Of a DNA stretch of 64,000 nt, positions 25,658 through 33,979 are shown piece after piece. A program made the translations under genes and the position numbers. The first letter of the stretch is position 1, and each line of letters starts with the position of its first letter. The notes under the pieces are model-generated. The model was not told where the DNA came from. It saw only the letters and a list, made by a program, of their open reading frames with translations, and ran no database searches. Source of the DNA: Bog-756 sp035949055. GTDB taxonomy: Bacteria > Actinomycetota > Acidimicrobiia > Acidimicrobiales > RAAP-2. The stretch lies in assembly GCA_035949055.1 (NCBI GenBank), contig DASZIO010000034.1, positions 40,629 to 104,628 on the forward strand. The letters are read 5' to 3'.

Positions 25658-26740
25658 CTACCCCTGGCCGGCGGGCGGCGAACCCATCTCCGGAGACTCG
25701 GGCAGGTGGCGATCGACGAAACCGGCCAGGGCGCGGTACGCCTGTCGGCTGGCATCGGCCCAGGGCATGAGGATGGGGAACACGTGGAACATGCCCGGCT
25801 CCTCGTGCGAGGCGACATCGACGCCGGACCGATCGAGGTGGTCGACGAAGTCCCGGATCTGGTCGCGGAACATCTCGTCACCACCGAAGACCACCAGGGT
25901 CGGAGGCCAGCCCGAGACGTCCTGGTCCAAGGCGGACACCGCCGCGGCCGACGCGTCGCGCCCATGGAGGTAGGCCGCGGTCGGGATGTTCCAGGGAAGG
26001 ATGTCGCGCTCTGCGTTCTCGGAGACCGACGGCCGGTTGAAACGAAGGTCCACCTCGGGCGAGAACAGGACCAGACCGCCGATGGGCCGGTGGCCGACCC
26101 GGTCCATGGCGAACATGAGGGAGGTGGCCAGCCCGCCGCCGCTCGAGTCCCCGGCGACGAACAGCCGGCCTGGGTCGCACCCGCCGCTCAGTAGGGCCTC
26201 GAGCACCAGGACGACGTCCTCCAGACCGGCTGGGAAGGGGAACTCGGGGGCCAGCCGGTAGTCGGCGACGAAGACCTCGCAACCCGTCAGACGGCAGATC
26301 CAGGCCGTGAAGACGGCGTACATCCGGGGCGATGTCCCGATGTAGCCGCCGCCGTGGAGGTACAGGAAGGTCCCCCGGCTGACGACGCCGCTCGGCCGGT
26401 ACCAGAGACCGGGGACACCGGCGATCGTGGCCCGCTCGGTGCGCACGTCCAACCGACGGACCACCGGCGGGAGAACCACGCCGCACAGGTCGTCGAGCAC
26501 CATTTCGACCGATCGGTACTCCTCGATCGGCAGGGACGAGGCGTAGCCCATGAACGAGCGGATGGTCTCGCGGGTGACGGCCACCGCCAGGTTGTGCTGA
26601 GGACTGCTCCCGCCCGACCACGGCCGTCGGAATGGAACGCGCACCAACGCGGTCGCCATCTGTCCGGCCAGGCCGGCCAGATCGGCCGCCGTGATCGGCC
26701 ACGAGGCCGTGGCCACCCCCGGCCGCCGGCCCATCACCAT
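25658..26740 (-). CDS. alpha/beta hydrolase fold-3 (hormone-sensitive lipase family)
   Basis: About 360 residues. The HSL-family oxyanion motif HGGGYIG and nucleophile motif GDSSGGG (about residue 199 from this start) are present; the remaining triad members fit Asp in FGGDEMFRDQ and His in GMFHVFPI. It should cleave short-chain esters or lipids in the cytosol. The Met at 26740 follows the acyl-CoA dehydrogenase stop by 16 bp; a Met at 26785 would overlap that gene, and Met 26734 is also possible. Confidence 0.82.
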   Translation of the reverse strand: MVMGRRPGVATASWPITAADLAGLAGQMATALVRVPFRRPWSGGSSPQHNLAVAVTRETIRSFMGYASSLPIEEYRSVEMVLDDLCGVVLPPVVRRLDVRTERATIAGVPGLWYRPSGVVSRGTFLYLHGGGYIGTSPRMYAVFTAWICRLTGCEVFVADYRLAPEFPFPAGLEDVVLVLEALLSGGCDPGRLFVAGDSSGGGLATSLMFAMDRVGHRPIGGLVLFSPEVDLRFNRPSVSENAERDILPWNIPTAAYLHGRDASAAAVSALDQDVSGWPPTLVVFGGDEMFRDQIRDFVDHLDRSGVDVASHEEPGMFHVFPILMPWADASRQAYRALAGFVDRHLPESPEMGSPPAGQG

Positions 26741-26756
26741 GGGGCGGGACGCCCGC

Positions 26757-27884
26757 TCAGACCGGTTCGGCCGCCAGGGTGGCACCCAGATGCAACAGCT
26801 GTTCGGTGGCGCCGCCCAGTGTGAGCTCGAACTGCTTGGTCATCAAGAAGAACCGGTGCAGCGGGTAGTCGCGGTCGACTCCCACGCCGCCGTGCAGATG
26901 GACGGCGGCGTGGACCACCCGTTGGCCTCCGTCGGCGGCCCAGAACTTGGCGATGGCCACCTCCTTGTCGGCGGGCAGGCCCTCGCCCAGCCTCCAGGCC
27001 GCCTGCCACGCCGTGAGCCTGATCGCCTCGGTGTCCACATAGGCGTCAGCGGCGCGCTGGCCGACGGCCTGGAAGCTGGCGATCGGCTTGCCGAACTGCT
27101 CGCGGGTCTTCGTGTAGTCGGAGACCAGGGCCAGGGCCGCTTCGGCCGCGCCCGCCTGGGCCAGGGCGATGGCGGCCGTCGTGCGCTGCACCAGCCACTC
27201 GACGATCGATGCTCCCTCATCGAGGGATCCGAGCAGGGTGTGGCCCTCGACCGGGGTGGCGGTGAAAATCACCACGGCCTCGGGCCGGCCGGTATTGGTG
27301 GCCTGCCGTTGCTGGCTGAGACCCGGGGCCGACAACGGGACGATGAACACCCCGATCCCGTCGGGCTCCACCCGCGCCGGCACCAGCACGGCGTCGGCGA
27401 TCATGCCCGAGGGCACAAAGGCCTTCACGCCCGTCAGCACCCAGTCGGCGCCGTCGCGCTCGGCCACCACCGAGGGGGCCGTCGGCGTGCCCCCCAGTTC
27501 GGCCAGGGCGGTGGTCAGGACCGAGTCGCCGGTCACCACGGCGGGGAGCCACCGCTGGCGCTGGTCCGCAGTGCCGAACCGGGCGATGGCCGGCCCGGCT
27601 CCGGCGAGGGTCTCGATGGCCGGCACGTAGGCGGCGGTCATGCCCGCGGCCTCGACGATCAAGCCGGTCTCGACGAAGCCGAGACCGGCGCCGCCTACAT
27701 CCTCGGGCAGGGCGATGCCGAGCAGGCCGGCCGATGCCAGTTCGGCCCACAGCTTGGCGTCGAACCGGTCACCGTCCGGCTCGGACTCGAGCTCGCGGAG
27801 CCGCTCGTGGGTGGACAGGTCGGTGAAGATCCGGCGGGCCAGCTCGCGCACCGCCTCCTGCTCTTCGTTGAAGGAGAAGTCCAT
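26757..27884 (-). CDS. acyl-CoA dehydrogenase, non-catalytic partner subunit type (FadE27/ChsE5-like)
   Basis: A 375-residue acyl-CoA dehydrogenase. FAD-site pieces AAFWAADGG-like AKFWAADGGQRVVHAAVHLHGGVGVDRDYPLHRFF and the terminal LGGATEQLLHLG resemble M. tuberculosis FadE27 (ChsE5), which pairs with FadE26 in an alpha2-beta2 enzyme oxidising steroid side-chain CoA thioesters. In this subunit class the catalytic Glu is absent. The FadE26-like gene lies 33 bp upstream on the same strand, supporting the heteromer. Exact substrate is inferred. Confidence 0.82.
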   Translation of the reverse strand: MDFSFNEEQEAVRELARRIFTDLSTHERLRELESEPDGDRFDAKLWAELASAGLLGIALPEDVGGAGLGFVETGLIVEAAGMTAAYVPAIETLAGAGPAIARFGTADQRQRWLPAVVTGDSVLTTALAELGGTPTAPSVVAERDGADWVLTGVKAFVPSGMIADAVLVPARVEPDGIGVFIVPLSAPGLSQQRQATNTGRPEAVVIFTATPVEGHTLLGSLDEGASIVEWLVQRTTAAIALAQAGAAEAALALVSDYTKTREQFGKPIASFQAVGQRAADAYVDTEAIRLTAWQAAWRLGEGLPADKEVAIAKFWAADGGQRVVHAAVHLHGGVGVDRDYPLHRFFLMTKQFELTLGGATEQLLHLGATLAAEPV

Positions 27885-27917
27885 GGCTTCGTTTCTTCCT
27901 AACTCGATCGATCTCGT

Positions 27918-29093
27918 CTAGCGCAGTGACCGCGGCAGGCCGAGGCCGAAGATGGCTATCAGGTCGCGCTGGATCTCGTTGGTCCCTCCCCCGAAGGTCA
28001 AGATGACCAAGCTCCGGGCGTACATCTCGAGCCGACCGGCCAGCACCGCCTCCGGGCTGCCGCGGGTCAGATACCCCGCCTGGCCCACGACCTCCATCAT
28101 CAGCCTGAACGCCTCCATGTAGAACTCGGTGCCGAACACCTTGGTGGTCGAGGCGTCGGCCACGTCGAGCCGTCCCTGGGTGGCCGTCCAGGCCACCTTC
28201 CAGTTGATCAGCTTGAGGAATTCCAGCCGGGCGTAGATGCGGGCCAGGTGCACCTGGACCCATTCCTGGTCGATCACCCGCCGGCCGTCGGCCAGCTTGG
28301 TGTTCTGGGCCCAGCTCCGTACGTCGGTGAGGGCTCGCTCGATGATGCCCGCCGAACACAGCGTGACCCGTTCGTGGTTGAGCTGATTGGTGATCAAGGA
28401 CCACCCGCTGTTCTCTTCCCCTACCAGGCTGGTGGCGGGAACCCTCACGTCCTCGTAGAAGGTGTAGTTGATGTTGTGATCACCGAGCAGGTGCATGGGC
28501 ACCACCTTGATCCCCGGGGTGTCCATCGGCACGATGAAAATGGAGATGCCCTTGTGCTTGGCCACCTCGGGATCGGTGCGGGTGGCCAGCCAGATGTAGT
28601 CCGCGTCCCCGGCCAGCGAGGTGTAGATCTTCTGCCCGTTGATCACGTACTCGTCCCCGTCGCGCACCGCCCGGGTCTGGAGCGACGCGAGGTCGGTACC
28701 CGATCCGGGCTCGGTGTACCCGATGCAGAAATGGATGTCGCCGGCCAGGATCTTCGGGAGGAAGAAGTCCTTCTGGTCGTTCGTACCGAACTGCATGATG
28801 GTGGGGCCCACGGTGTTGATGGTGAGCATGGGCACCGGTGCCCCGGCCCGCATGGACTCGTCGAAGAAGATGTACTGCTCGATGGCCGAACGACCTTGGC
28901 CCCCGTACTCGGTCGGCCAGCCGATTCCCAGCCAACCGTCCTGGGCCATCTGCTTGACCACCCGGCGCATGTTCGGCCCGACGCCGTGACTGGTGGCCAG
29001 CTGGGCCTCGACCTCGGGGGTCAGCAAGCGGCTGTAGTAGTCGCGCAGGCGGTTGCGGAGAGCCTCGTGTTCCTCGGTGTAGCCGATCTCCAT
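27918..29093 (-). CDS. acyl-CoA dehydrogenase, catalytic subunit type (FadE26/ChsE4-like)
   Basis: A 391-residue acyl-CoA dehydrogenase. The segment NQLNHERVTL places a catalytic Glu at residue 241, as in FadE26 of M. tuberculosis, and GWPTEYGGQGRSAIEQ, IGYTEPGSGTDLASL and LTFGGGTNEIQRDLIA are conserved in the same family. With the adjacent FadE27-like gene it probably forms an alpha2-beta2 dehydrogenase for steroid or other bulky acyl-CoAs. It heads the minus-strand unit and diverges from a thiolase gene across a 345-bp region with a KstR-like palindrome. Confidence 0.85.
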   Translation of the reverse strand: MEIGYTEEHEALRNRLRDYYSRLLTPEVEAQLATSHGVGPNMRRVVKQMAQDGWLGIGWPTEYGGQGRSAIEQYIFFDESMRAGAPVPMLTINTVGPTIMQFGTNDQKDFFLPKILAGDIHFCIGYTEPGSGTDLASLQTRAVRDGDEYVINGQKIYTSLAGDADYIWLATRTDPEVAKHKGISIFIVPMDTPGIKVVPMHLLGDHNINYTFYEDVRVPATSLVGEENSGWSLITNQLNHERVTLCSAGIIERALTDVRSWAQNTKLADGRRVIDQEWVQVHLARIYARLEFLKLINWKVAWTATQGRLDVADASTTKVFGTEFYMEAFRLMMEVVGQAGYLTRGSPEAVLAGRLEMYARSLVILTFGGGTNEIQRDLIAIFGLGLPRSLR

Positions 29094-29438
29094 GGCGTCC
29101 CTCCCGATTGTGCGCCTCCGGAGCGACGGTGTCCCCCGGCGCGGCCACTGGACTGTACAACCGCGGCTGCGCGCTCCCCGGCTCCGCCCCGACCGGGCCG
29201 CGCCCGCCCCGGTCGTAGGAGCGACGTGATCGCCGCGGACCGCGATCTAGAACAAGTTACATTCGAGTCGGTGGCCGTGCCACCGATCACGTCCCCCGGC
29301 CCAGCCGATAGCCTGCTCGGAAGCCCGACCGGCCCGAGAGTTGCGGACCCGGTGGCCAGGTTACCATCGAGTAAGTCAGCTCACCGCCAGTCGAGTCGAA
29401 CCGTCACGTATCGACCGTCACGCACCGAGGAGCACCGC
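29094..29438. other. divergent intergenic region, fadE26-like / thiolase
   Basis: These 345 bp separate two divergently transcribed acyl-CoA genes and hold no credible coding sequence. The central part is locally less GC-rich and contains the KstR-like palindrome. CCGTCACG occurs twice, 14 bp apart (29401 onward), and GAGGAG at 29427-29432 is the ribosome binding site of the thiolase gene. Confidence 0.6.
29248..29261. promoter_or_regulatory. KstR-like operator palindrome
   Basis: TAGAACAAGTTACA fits the published mycobacterial KstR consensus TnnAACnnGTTnnA at every fixed position. KstR is the TetR-family repressor of upper steroid catabolism. The site lies between a FadE26/27-like pair and a thiolase, the gene types KstR controls. 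No kstR gene is in the window, so the regulator is inferred. Confidence 0.5.
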
Positions 29439-30647
29439 ATGCCTGAAGCCGTCGTCGTCGCCACCGGCCGCACCCCCATCGGGCGGGCCAACAAGGGATC
29501 GCTCGTCGACTGCCGGCCGGACGACCTCGCCGCCCTGGTCGTCCGAGAGGTGCTGGCCAAGGTGCCCGCCGTGGACCCCCAGTCGGTCGAGGACGTGATC
29601 ATGGGTTCGGGTCAACCCGGCGGCGAGGCCGGTTACAACGTGGCCCGGGTGGCCGCGCTGCTGGCCGGCCTGCCGGACGTGCCGGGCGTGACAGTCAATC
29701 GCTACTGCTCGTCCTCCCTCCAGACCATCCGGATGGCCGCCCATGCCATCCGGGCGGGCGAAGGCGACGTCTTCGTGGCCGCCGGCGTGGAGGCCGTCAG
29801 CCGCTACCGCTTCGGCGCGGCCGACACCGGCCCGCACAACCCGGAGTTCGCCGACGGCGAGGCCCGAACCGCGGCCCGCACCCCAGCCAGCGGCGAGCCG
29901 TGGTCCCCACTGGCCGGTGCGCTCCCTGACGTGTACATCGCCATGGGCCAGACGGCGGAGAACGTCGCCGAGCTCAAGAAGGTCAGCCGCGAGGAGCAGG
30001 ACGAGTTCGCCCTTCAGTCCCAGACCCGAGCGGTGGCCGCCCAGGAGTCAGGCTTCTTCGACCGGGAGATCATCCCGGTCACGACGCCCGCCGGGGTCAC
30101 CGTCACCAAGGACGACGGACCACGCCCGGGCACGACGCTCGAGGGACTGGCCGCCCTCAAGCCGGTGTTCCGCGAGGGCGGCACCATCACCGCCGGCAAT
30201 GCCTGCCCGCTCAACGACGGAGCGGCCGCCGCGGTGGTCATGAGCGACACCAAGGCCCGCGAGCTCGGCATCACCCCCCTCGCCCGCATCATCGCCAGCG
30301 GGGTGTCCGGTCTCAATCCCGAGATCATGGGGCTCGGCCCGGTGGAAGCCGTCCGCCAGACGCTGCGGCGGGCCGACATGACCATCGCCGACATCGACCT
30401 GATCGAGATCAACGAGGCCTTCGCCGCCCAAGTCGTGCCCTCCGCCCGGGAGCTCGGAATCGGCTACGACAAGCTCAACGTGCGGGGCGGCGCCATCGCC
30501 CTCGGGCACCCCTTCGGCCAGACCGGGGCCCGCATCATGACCACGCTGCTGAACGCCCTGGAAGACACCGGTAAGACGATCGGCCTCGAGTCGATGTGCG
30601 TCGGCGGGGGCCAGGGCATGGCCATGATCGTCGAGCGCCTGTCGTAG
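29439..30647 (+). CDS. acetyl-CoA C-acyltransferase (thiolase)
   Basis: A 402-residue catalytic thiolase. The nucleophile is Cys90 in VNRYCSSSLQ; the other active-site motifs are INEAFA, GHPFGQTGAR (His) and MCVGGGQGMA (second Cys). It would cleave 3-oxoacyl-CoA with CoA in beta-oxidation. The ATG has GAGGAG 6 bp upstream. Divergent from the paired acyl-CoA dehydrogenases, it is a likely partner for chain shortening, possibly of a steroid side chain; fatty acid substrates are equally possible. Confidence 0.88.
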   Translation: MPEAVVVATGRTPIGRANKGSLVDCRPDDLAALVVREVLAKVPAVDPQSVEDVIMGSGQPGGEAGYNVARVAALLAGLPDVPGVTVNRYCSSSLQTIRMAAHAIRAGEGDVFVAAGVEAVSRYRFGAADTGPHNPEFADGEARTAARTPASGEPWSPLAGALPDVYIAMGQTAENVAELKKVSREEQDEFALQSQTRAVAAQESGFFDREIIPVTTPAGVTVTKDDGPRPGTTLEGLAALKPVFREGGTITAGNACPLNDGAAAAVVMSDTKARELGITPLARIIASGVSGLNPEIMGLGPVEAVRQTLRRADMTIADIDLIEINEAFAAQVVPSARELGIGYDKLNVRGGAIALGHPFGQTGARIMTTLLNALEDTGKTIGLESMCVGGGQGMAMIVERLS

Positions 30648-30696
30648 GACGGAGGGTCAGCCGGAGGGCGGGAGGCAGCCCCGATCCGACCCGGAC

Positions 30697-31527
30697 TCAG
30701 ATGGTAAGGCCACCGTCGACGGAGAGGACCGCGCCGGTGGTGTACGAAGACTCGTCGGAGGCGATGAAGGCCACCGAGGCCGCGATCTCGGCCGGTGTGG
30801 AGAACCCCATGGGGGTCATGATCCGGGTCAGCTCCTTCGGGTCGGCGCCCTCGGGCAGTTCGAACGCGCCGATCAGCGGGGTGTCCACCCCGCCGGGAGC
30901 GACCACGTTGACCCTGACCCCGCGGGAGAGGAACTCGGCGGCCAGCGCCTTCGAGAACATGAGGAGCCCGGCCTTCGAGGCGCAGTAGGCGGCCGAGTAG
31001 GCCTGGCCCATGAGCGCGGTGTTCGACGCCACATTGACGATGGACCCGCCGTGCTCGAGGAGGTAGGGCAGGGTGGCCCGGCACACCAGAAACGGCCCGG
31101 TCAGGTTCACCGCCAGGATCTGATCCCACCGCGCGGTGGGCATGTCCACGGTGTTGTAGAAGCCACCGATGCCGGCCACGTTGCAGACCACGGTGGGCGG
31201 CCCGAGCCGGTCGGCCAGCACGGTGATCGCCTCGGCCACCGATGACTCCGAGGTGACGTCGCATTCGACGGCGGACGCCCGGCCACCGCGCTCGGCGATC
31301 CCGGCCACGGTCGTGGCCAGGTTGTCCGCCGCCACGTCCAGGGCGGCCACCTCGGCCCCCTCCGCCGCCAGTCGTCCCGCCACCGCCCGTCCGATGCCCG
31401 AGCCCGCCCCGGTGACGACGGCTACCCGGTCGGCGAACCGGTGCCCGGTGTGCGAGCTGATGGCGGCGTCGGCCGCTTCGTGCTCGGCTCCCCCCCGGCC
31501 CAGGGTCACCCGCCGGATCGGGGTCAT
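30697..31527 (-). CDS. SDR family oxidoreductase
   Basis: A 276-residue classical SDR. Nucleotide-binding TGAGSGIG (about 39-46), Asp in ALDVAAD suggesting NAD+ preference, Ser in VASNTALMG (with AlaSer-Asn arrangement) and YCASK for the Tyr/Lys pair are seen, with TTGAVLSVDGG at the end. About 30 extra residues precede the domain. It is the last gene of a long minus-strand run and its ATG overlaps the stop of the upstream acyl-CoA ligase (ATGA). Probably a hydroxyacyl-CoA or alcohol dehydrogenase in the same pathway. Confidence 0.83.
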   Translation of the reverse strand: MTPIRRVTLGRGGAEHEAADAAISSHTGHRFADRVAVVTGAGSGIGRAVAGRLAAEGAEVAALDVAADNLATTVAGIAERGGRASAVECDVTSESSVAEAITVLADRLGPPTVVCNVAGIGGFYNTVDMPTARWDQILAVNLTGPFLVCRATLPYLLEHGGSIVNVASNTALMGQAYSAAYCASKAGLLMFSKALAAEFLSRGVRVNVVAPGGVDTPLIGAFELPEGADPKELTRIMTPMGFSTPAEIAASVAFIASDESSYTTGAVLSVDGGLTI

Positions 31528-33137
31528 CTGCCGCTCCCTTCCGGTGCGGGCGCGAACTGCTCGCGCAACGTGTGCTTCAAGATCTTGCCGGCCGGGTTGC
31601 GCGGCACGACCGGCACCACCTCGAGCTGCTCGGGGATGGCCTGGACGCGGAGGTTCTGGCCGCGCAGGAAGCTGACCATCTCCTCGAACCCGAAGGTCGA
31701 GCCCTCCCGCACCGCCACCACCGCGCAGGCGCGCTCGCCCGTCGTGGGGTCGGGCAGGCCGATGACCGCTACATCGGCCAGCGCGGGATGGGCGTAGAGG
31801 AGGTCCTCCACCTCCTTGGCCGAGATGTTCTCGCCGTGGCGGATGATCACGTCCTTCAACCGCCCGGTGATGGTCACATAGCCCTCGTCGTCCACCGTGC
31901 CGAGGTCACCACTGCGGAAGTACCCCTCGTCGTCGAAGGCGTCGGCGTCGAGGGACGGGTCCAGATAGCCCCCGATCACCTGGGGGCCCTTCAAGCGGAT
32001 CTCCCCCTCGACCCCCGGGCCGGCTCGCCGGCCGTCGAGGCCCACCACCACCAGGTCGACCCCCGGAGTGGGCCGGCCCTCGGTGGTGGCCAACTTCTCG
32101 TCGGGGTCGTCGGTGGTGGCCATCACGACGATGGGAGCTTCGGTGAGGCCGTAGCCCGACACGATGCCGACCCCCCCGATCTCCTGTTTGAGGTCGTAGT
32201 GGAGCTGGGGGGGCTTCGGCGCCCCGCCCCCCGGGTACGACCGGACATGAGGGAAGATCGAGTCCGGACCGGCCGCCCGTTGAGCCGACAGGTAGGCCAT
32301 GTGGAACGGAGTCCCCGAGCCGGCCAGCGTCACGCCGCCGGCCGCCAGGAACCGGGGGGTGGCCGTGGGGTCGAACGACTCCGTCGTCAGCAGCGTGCAG
32401 CCCGTGAACAGCGAGGCGATCAGCCACCCGATCCCACCGATATGGGTGAAGGGGAACACGAGCGCCGAGACGTCGTCCGGCTGGATGTCCAGGCACTCGG
32501 CCATGGCGAGGGCCGAGGCCATCACCGTGAGGTCGGAATGGGGTGCCCCTTTGGGATCGGCCGTGGTGCCCGACGTATAGAACAGCCACCGGATCGGCGC
32601 CTCGGACGCCCGGGTGGGTGGGTCCTCGGCGGGGGGCAGCCCGGTCGGGTCGCCTTCGGGCAGCCGACGGTCGACCACCAGCACGGCCAGCCCGGGCCGA
32701 TCGGCGGCGATCTCGCGGGCCATGGCCTCGAAGTCGAAGCCGCGGTACACGGTGGGCACGACCAGTAGCGAGGCCCGGCTCTGTCCGGTGATGAATCCCA
32801 CCTCGCGTCCCCGGTAGATGGGGATGAGCGGGTTCTGTCGGGCGCCCAACCGGGCCAACGCACCCACCAGGACGAGCGACTCGTTCCAGGTGGGCAGCTC
32901 CCAACTCACGCCGGTGCCGCGGCCCACCCCGTGATCGGCGTGCAGACCGGCCGCGGCGCGGAGGCTGGCCTCATGGAACTGGGCGAAGGTCAGCCGGCGC
33001 CCCGCGTCGTCGTGGGCCAGGAGTCCGCCGGGCGTAGCCTCGGCGCGCCGTTCGATCAGGCCCCACAACGTCGGTGCGCTCACCCACCCGCGCGCTCCGG
33101 CCCGCCGTGCGAGGTCCTCGACGGAGTCGGCCGTCAC
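31524..33137 (-). CDS. AMP-dependent acyl-CoA ligase (FadD type)
   Basis: A 537-residue adenylate-forming enzyme. The P-loop-like motif YTSGTTADPKGAPHS, the GYGLTEAPI motif, SGDLGTVDDEGY and GRLKDVIIRHGENIS are all present, and the C-terminal catalytic Lys occurs in RNPAGKILKHTLRE. It activates a carboxylate to its acyl-AMP and then acyl-CoA. The GTG start overlaps the stop of the upstream gene by 4 bp; a longer open frame exists upstream but runs antiparallel-free over that real gene and is rejected. Substrate unknown. Confidence 0.85.
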   Translation of the reverse strand: MTADSVEDLARRAGARGWVSAPTLWGLIERRAEATPGGLLAHDDAGRRLTFAQFHEASLRAAAGLHADHGVGRGTGVSWELPTWNESLVLVGALARLGARQNPLIPIYRGREVGFITGQSRASLLVVPTVYRGFDFEAMAREIAADRPGLAVLVVDRRLPEGDPTGLPPAEDPPTRASEAPIRWLFYTSGTTADPKGAPHSDLTVMASALAMAECLDIQPDDVSALVFPFTHIGGIGWLIASLFTGCTLLTTESFDPTATPRFLAAGGVTLAGSGTPFHMAYLSAQRAAGPDSIFPHVRSYPGGGAPKPPQLHYDLKQEIGGVGIVSGYGLTEAPIVVMATTDDPDEKLATTEGRPTPGVDLVVVGLDGRRAGPGVEGEIRLKGPQVIGGYLDPSLDADAFDDEGYFRSGDLGTVDDEGYVTITGRLKDVIIRHGENISAKEVEDLLYAHPALADVAVIGLPDPTTGERACAVVAVREGSTFGFEEMVSFLRGQNLRVQAIPEQLEVVPVVPRNPAGKILKHTLREQFAPAPEGSGR

Positions 33138-33979
33138 GCCGGCGCCCACAGCTGGTCGGTATAGATGTCGGTACCCGGCACCGTGGCGACGAATGGCGAC
33201 TGCCACACCACCCGGCCGAGCCCGGCGCCCGCCACCGCCTCCTCCTGCCCGGCGAAGACCGCTTCGAACGACGCCGCGGGCTCCTCGTCGAGGAACCAGA
33301 GGAGGAGGGCGCGGTCGGCCGCCGCCGGGCGGGGCACATCGCCGGGGGCGTCGGCCAGCAGTGGGAGCGGGCTGAAGGCGAGCACAGTGGCCACGGGGGT
33401 CCCGGGGAGCACGGCGGGCAGGTAGTCGTGCCGGTACCAGGTACCGAGCTGGGCCGCGTCCACCCCACCGGCGAGCTCGACGAAGACCGAGACCAGCCCC
33501 GGGAACCGGTGGTCGAGCGTGAGCTCGGCCGGAACCCCGTCGTCCTCGCGGCGATGCTCCCATTCGAACCGGTAGAGGCCGGTGAGGATGTGGTTCCGCT
33601 GTTCGAACATCCGGCCGGCGGCGTGCAGCGCGTTCACCTGGTCGACCGCCCATCGGTTCCACTCATCGTGGTGCCCGTCGAGCACGTAGTAGACGCCCAG
33701 GTAGCTTCCCAGCTGGGGATCGGCCACGAGGGGCTCAGGCCCCCCCGGCGATGGGGCGGGCCGTCGCAGGGCCTTGAGCGGAGCGGTGGCGACGAAGCGG
33801 GCCCCGGCGAAGTTGTAGGCGCCGATCTGGCAACCGGCATAGAAGTGGTCCCGCTCGTACCAGCGGTTGTAGGCCACCTGGTGGCCGGGATGGGGCTCGA
33901 CCAGGGTGTAGAGCATGGTACCGATCCGGATGGGATCGTCGGTGACCCCACCGGTGGCCGGCGTCGATCGTGGGGTCAT
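33134..33979 (-). CDS. hypothetical protein with two similar ferredoxin-like repeats
   Basis: A 281-residue cytosolic protein of no recognised family. Two copies of a similar pattern occur: YNRWYERDHFYAGC (around residue 38) and GTWYRHDYLPAVLPG (around 183), each an aromatic-rich WY..(D/H) stretch like those in EthD-type dimeric alpha/beta barrels. It may be an internally duplicated barrel that binds a hydrophobic substrate. It is coupled at both ends by 4-bp overlaps between two acyl-CoA ligase genes, which suggests a role in the same catabolic pathway. Confidence 0.7.
   Translation of the reverse strand: MTPRSTPATGGVTDDPIRIGTMLYTLVEPHPGHQVAYNRWYERDHFYAGCQIGAYNFAGARFVATAPLKALRRPAPSPGGPEPLVADPQLGSYLGVYYVLDGHHDEWNRWAVDQVNALHAAGRMFEQRNHILTGLYRFEWEHRREDDGVPAELTLDHRFPGLVSVFVELAGGVDAAQLGTWYRHDYLPAVLPGTPVATVLAFSPLPLLADAPGDVPRPAAADRALLLWFLDEEPAASFEAVFAGQEEAVAGAGLGRVVWQSPFVATVPGTDIYTDQLWAPA

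Noticed and set aside
33138..33662. N-terminal extension of the acyl-CoA ligase at 31524
   Set aside because: The extra residues are low-complexity Arg/Pro and overlap a coupled upstream gene; the GTG at 33137 with a GTGA overlap explains the start.
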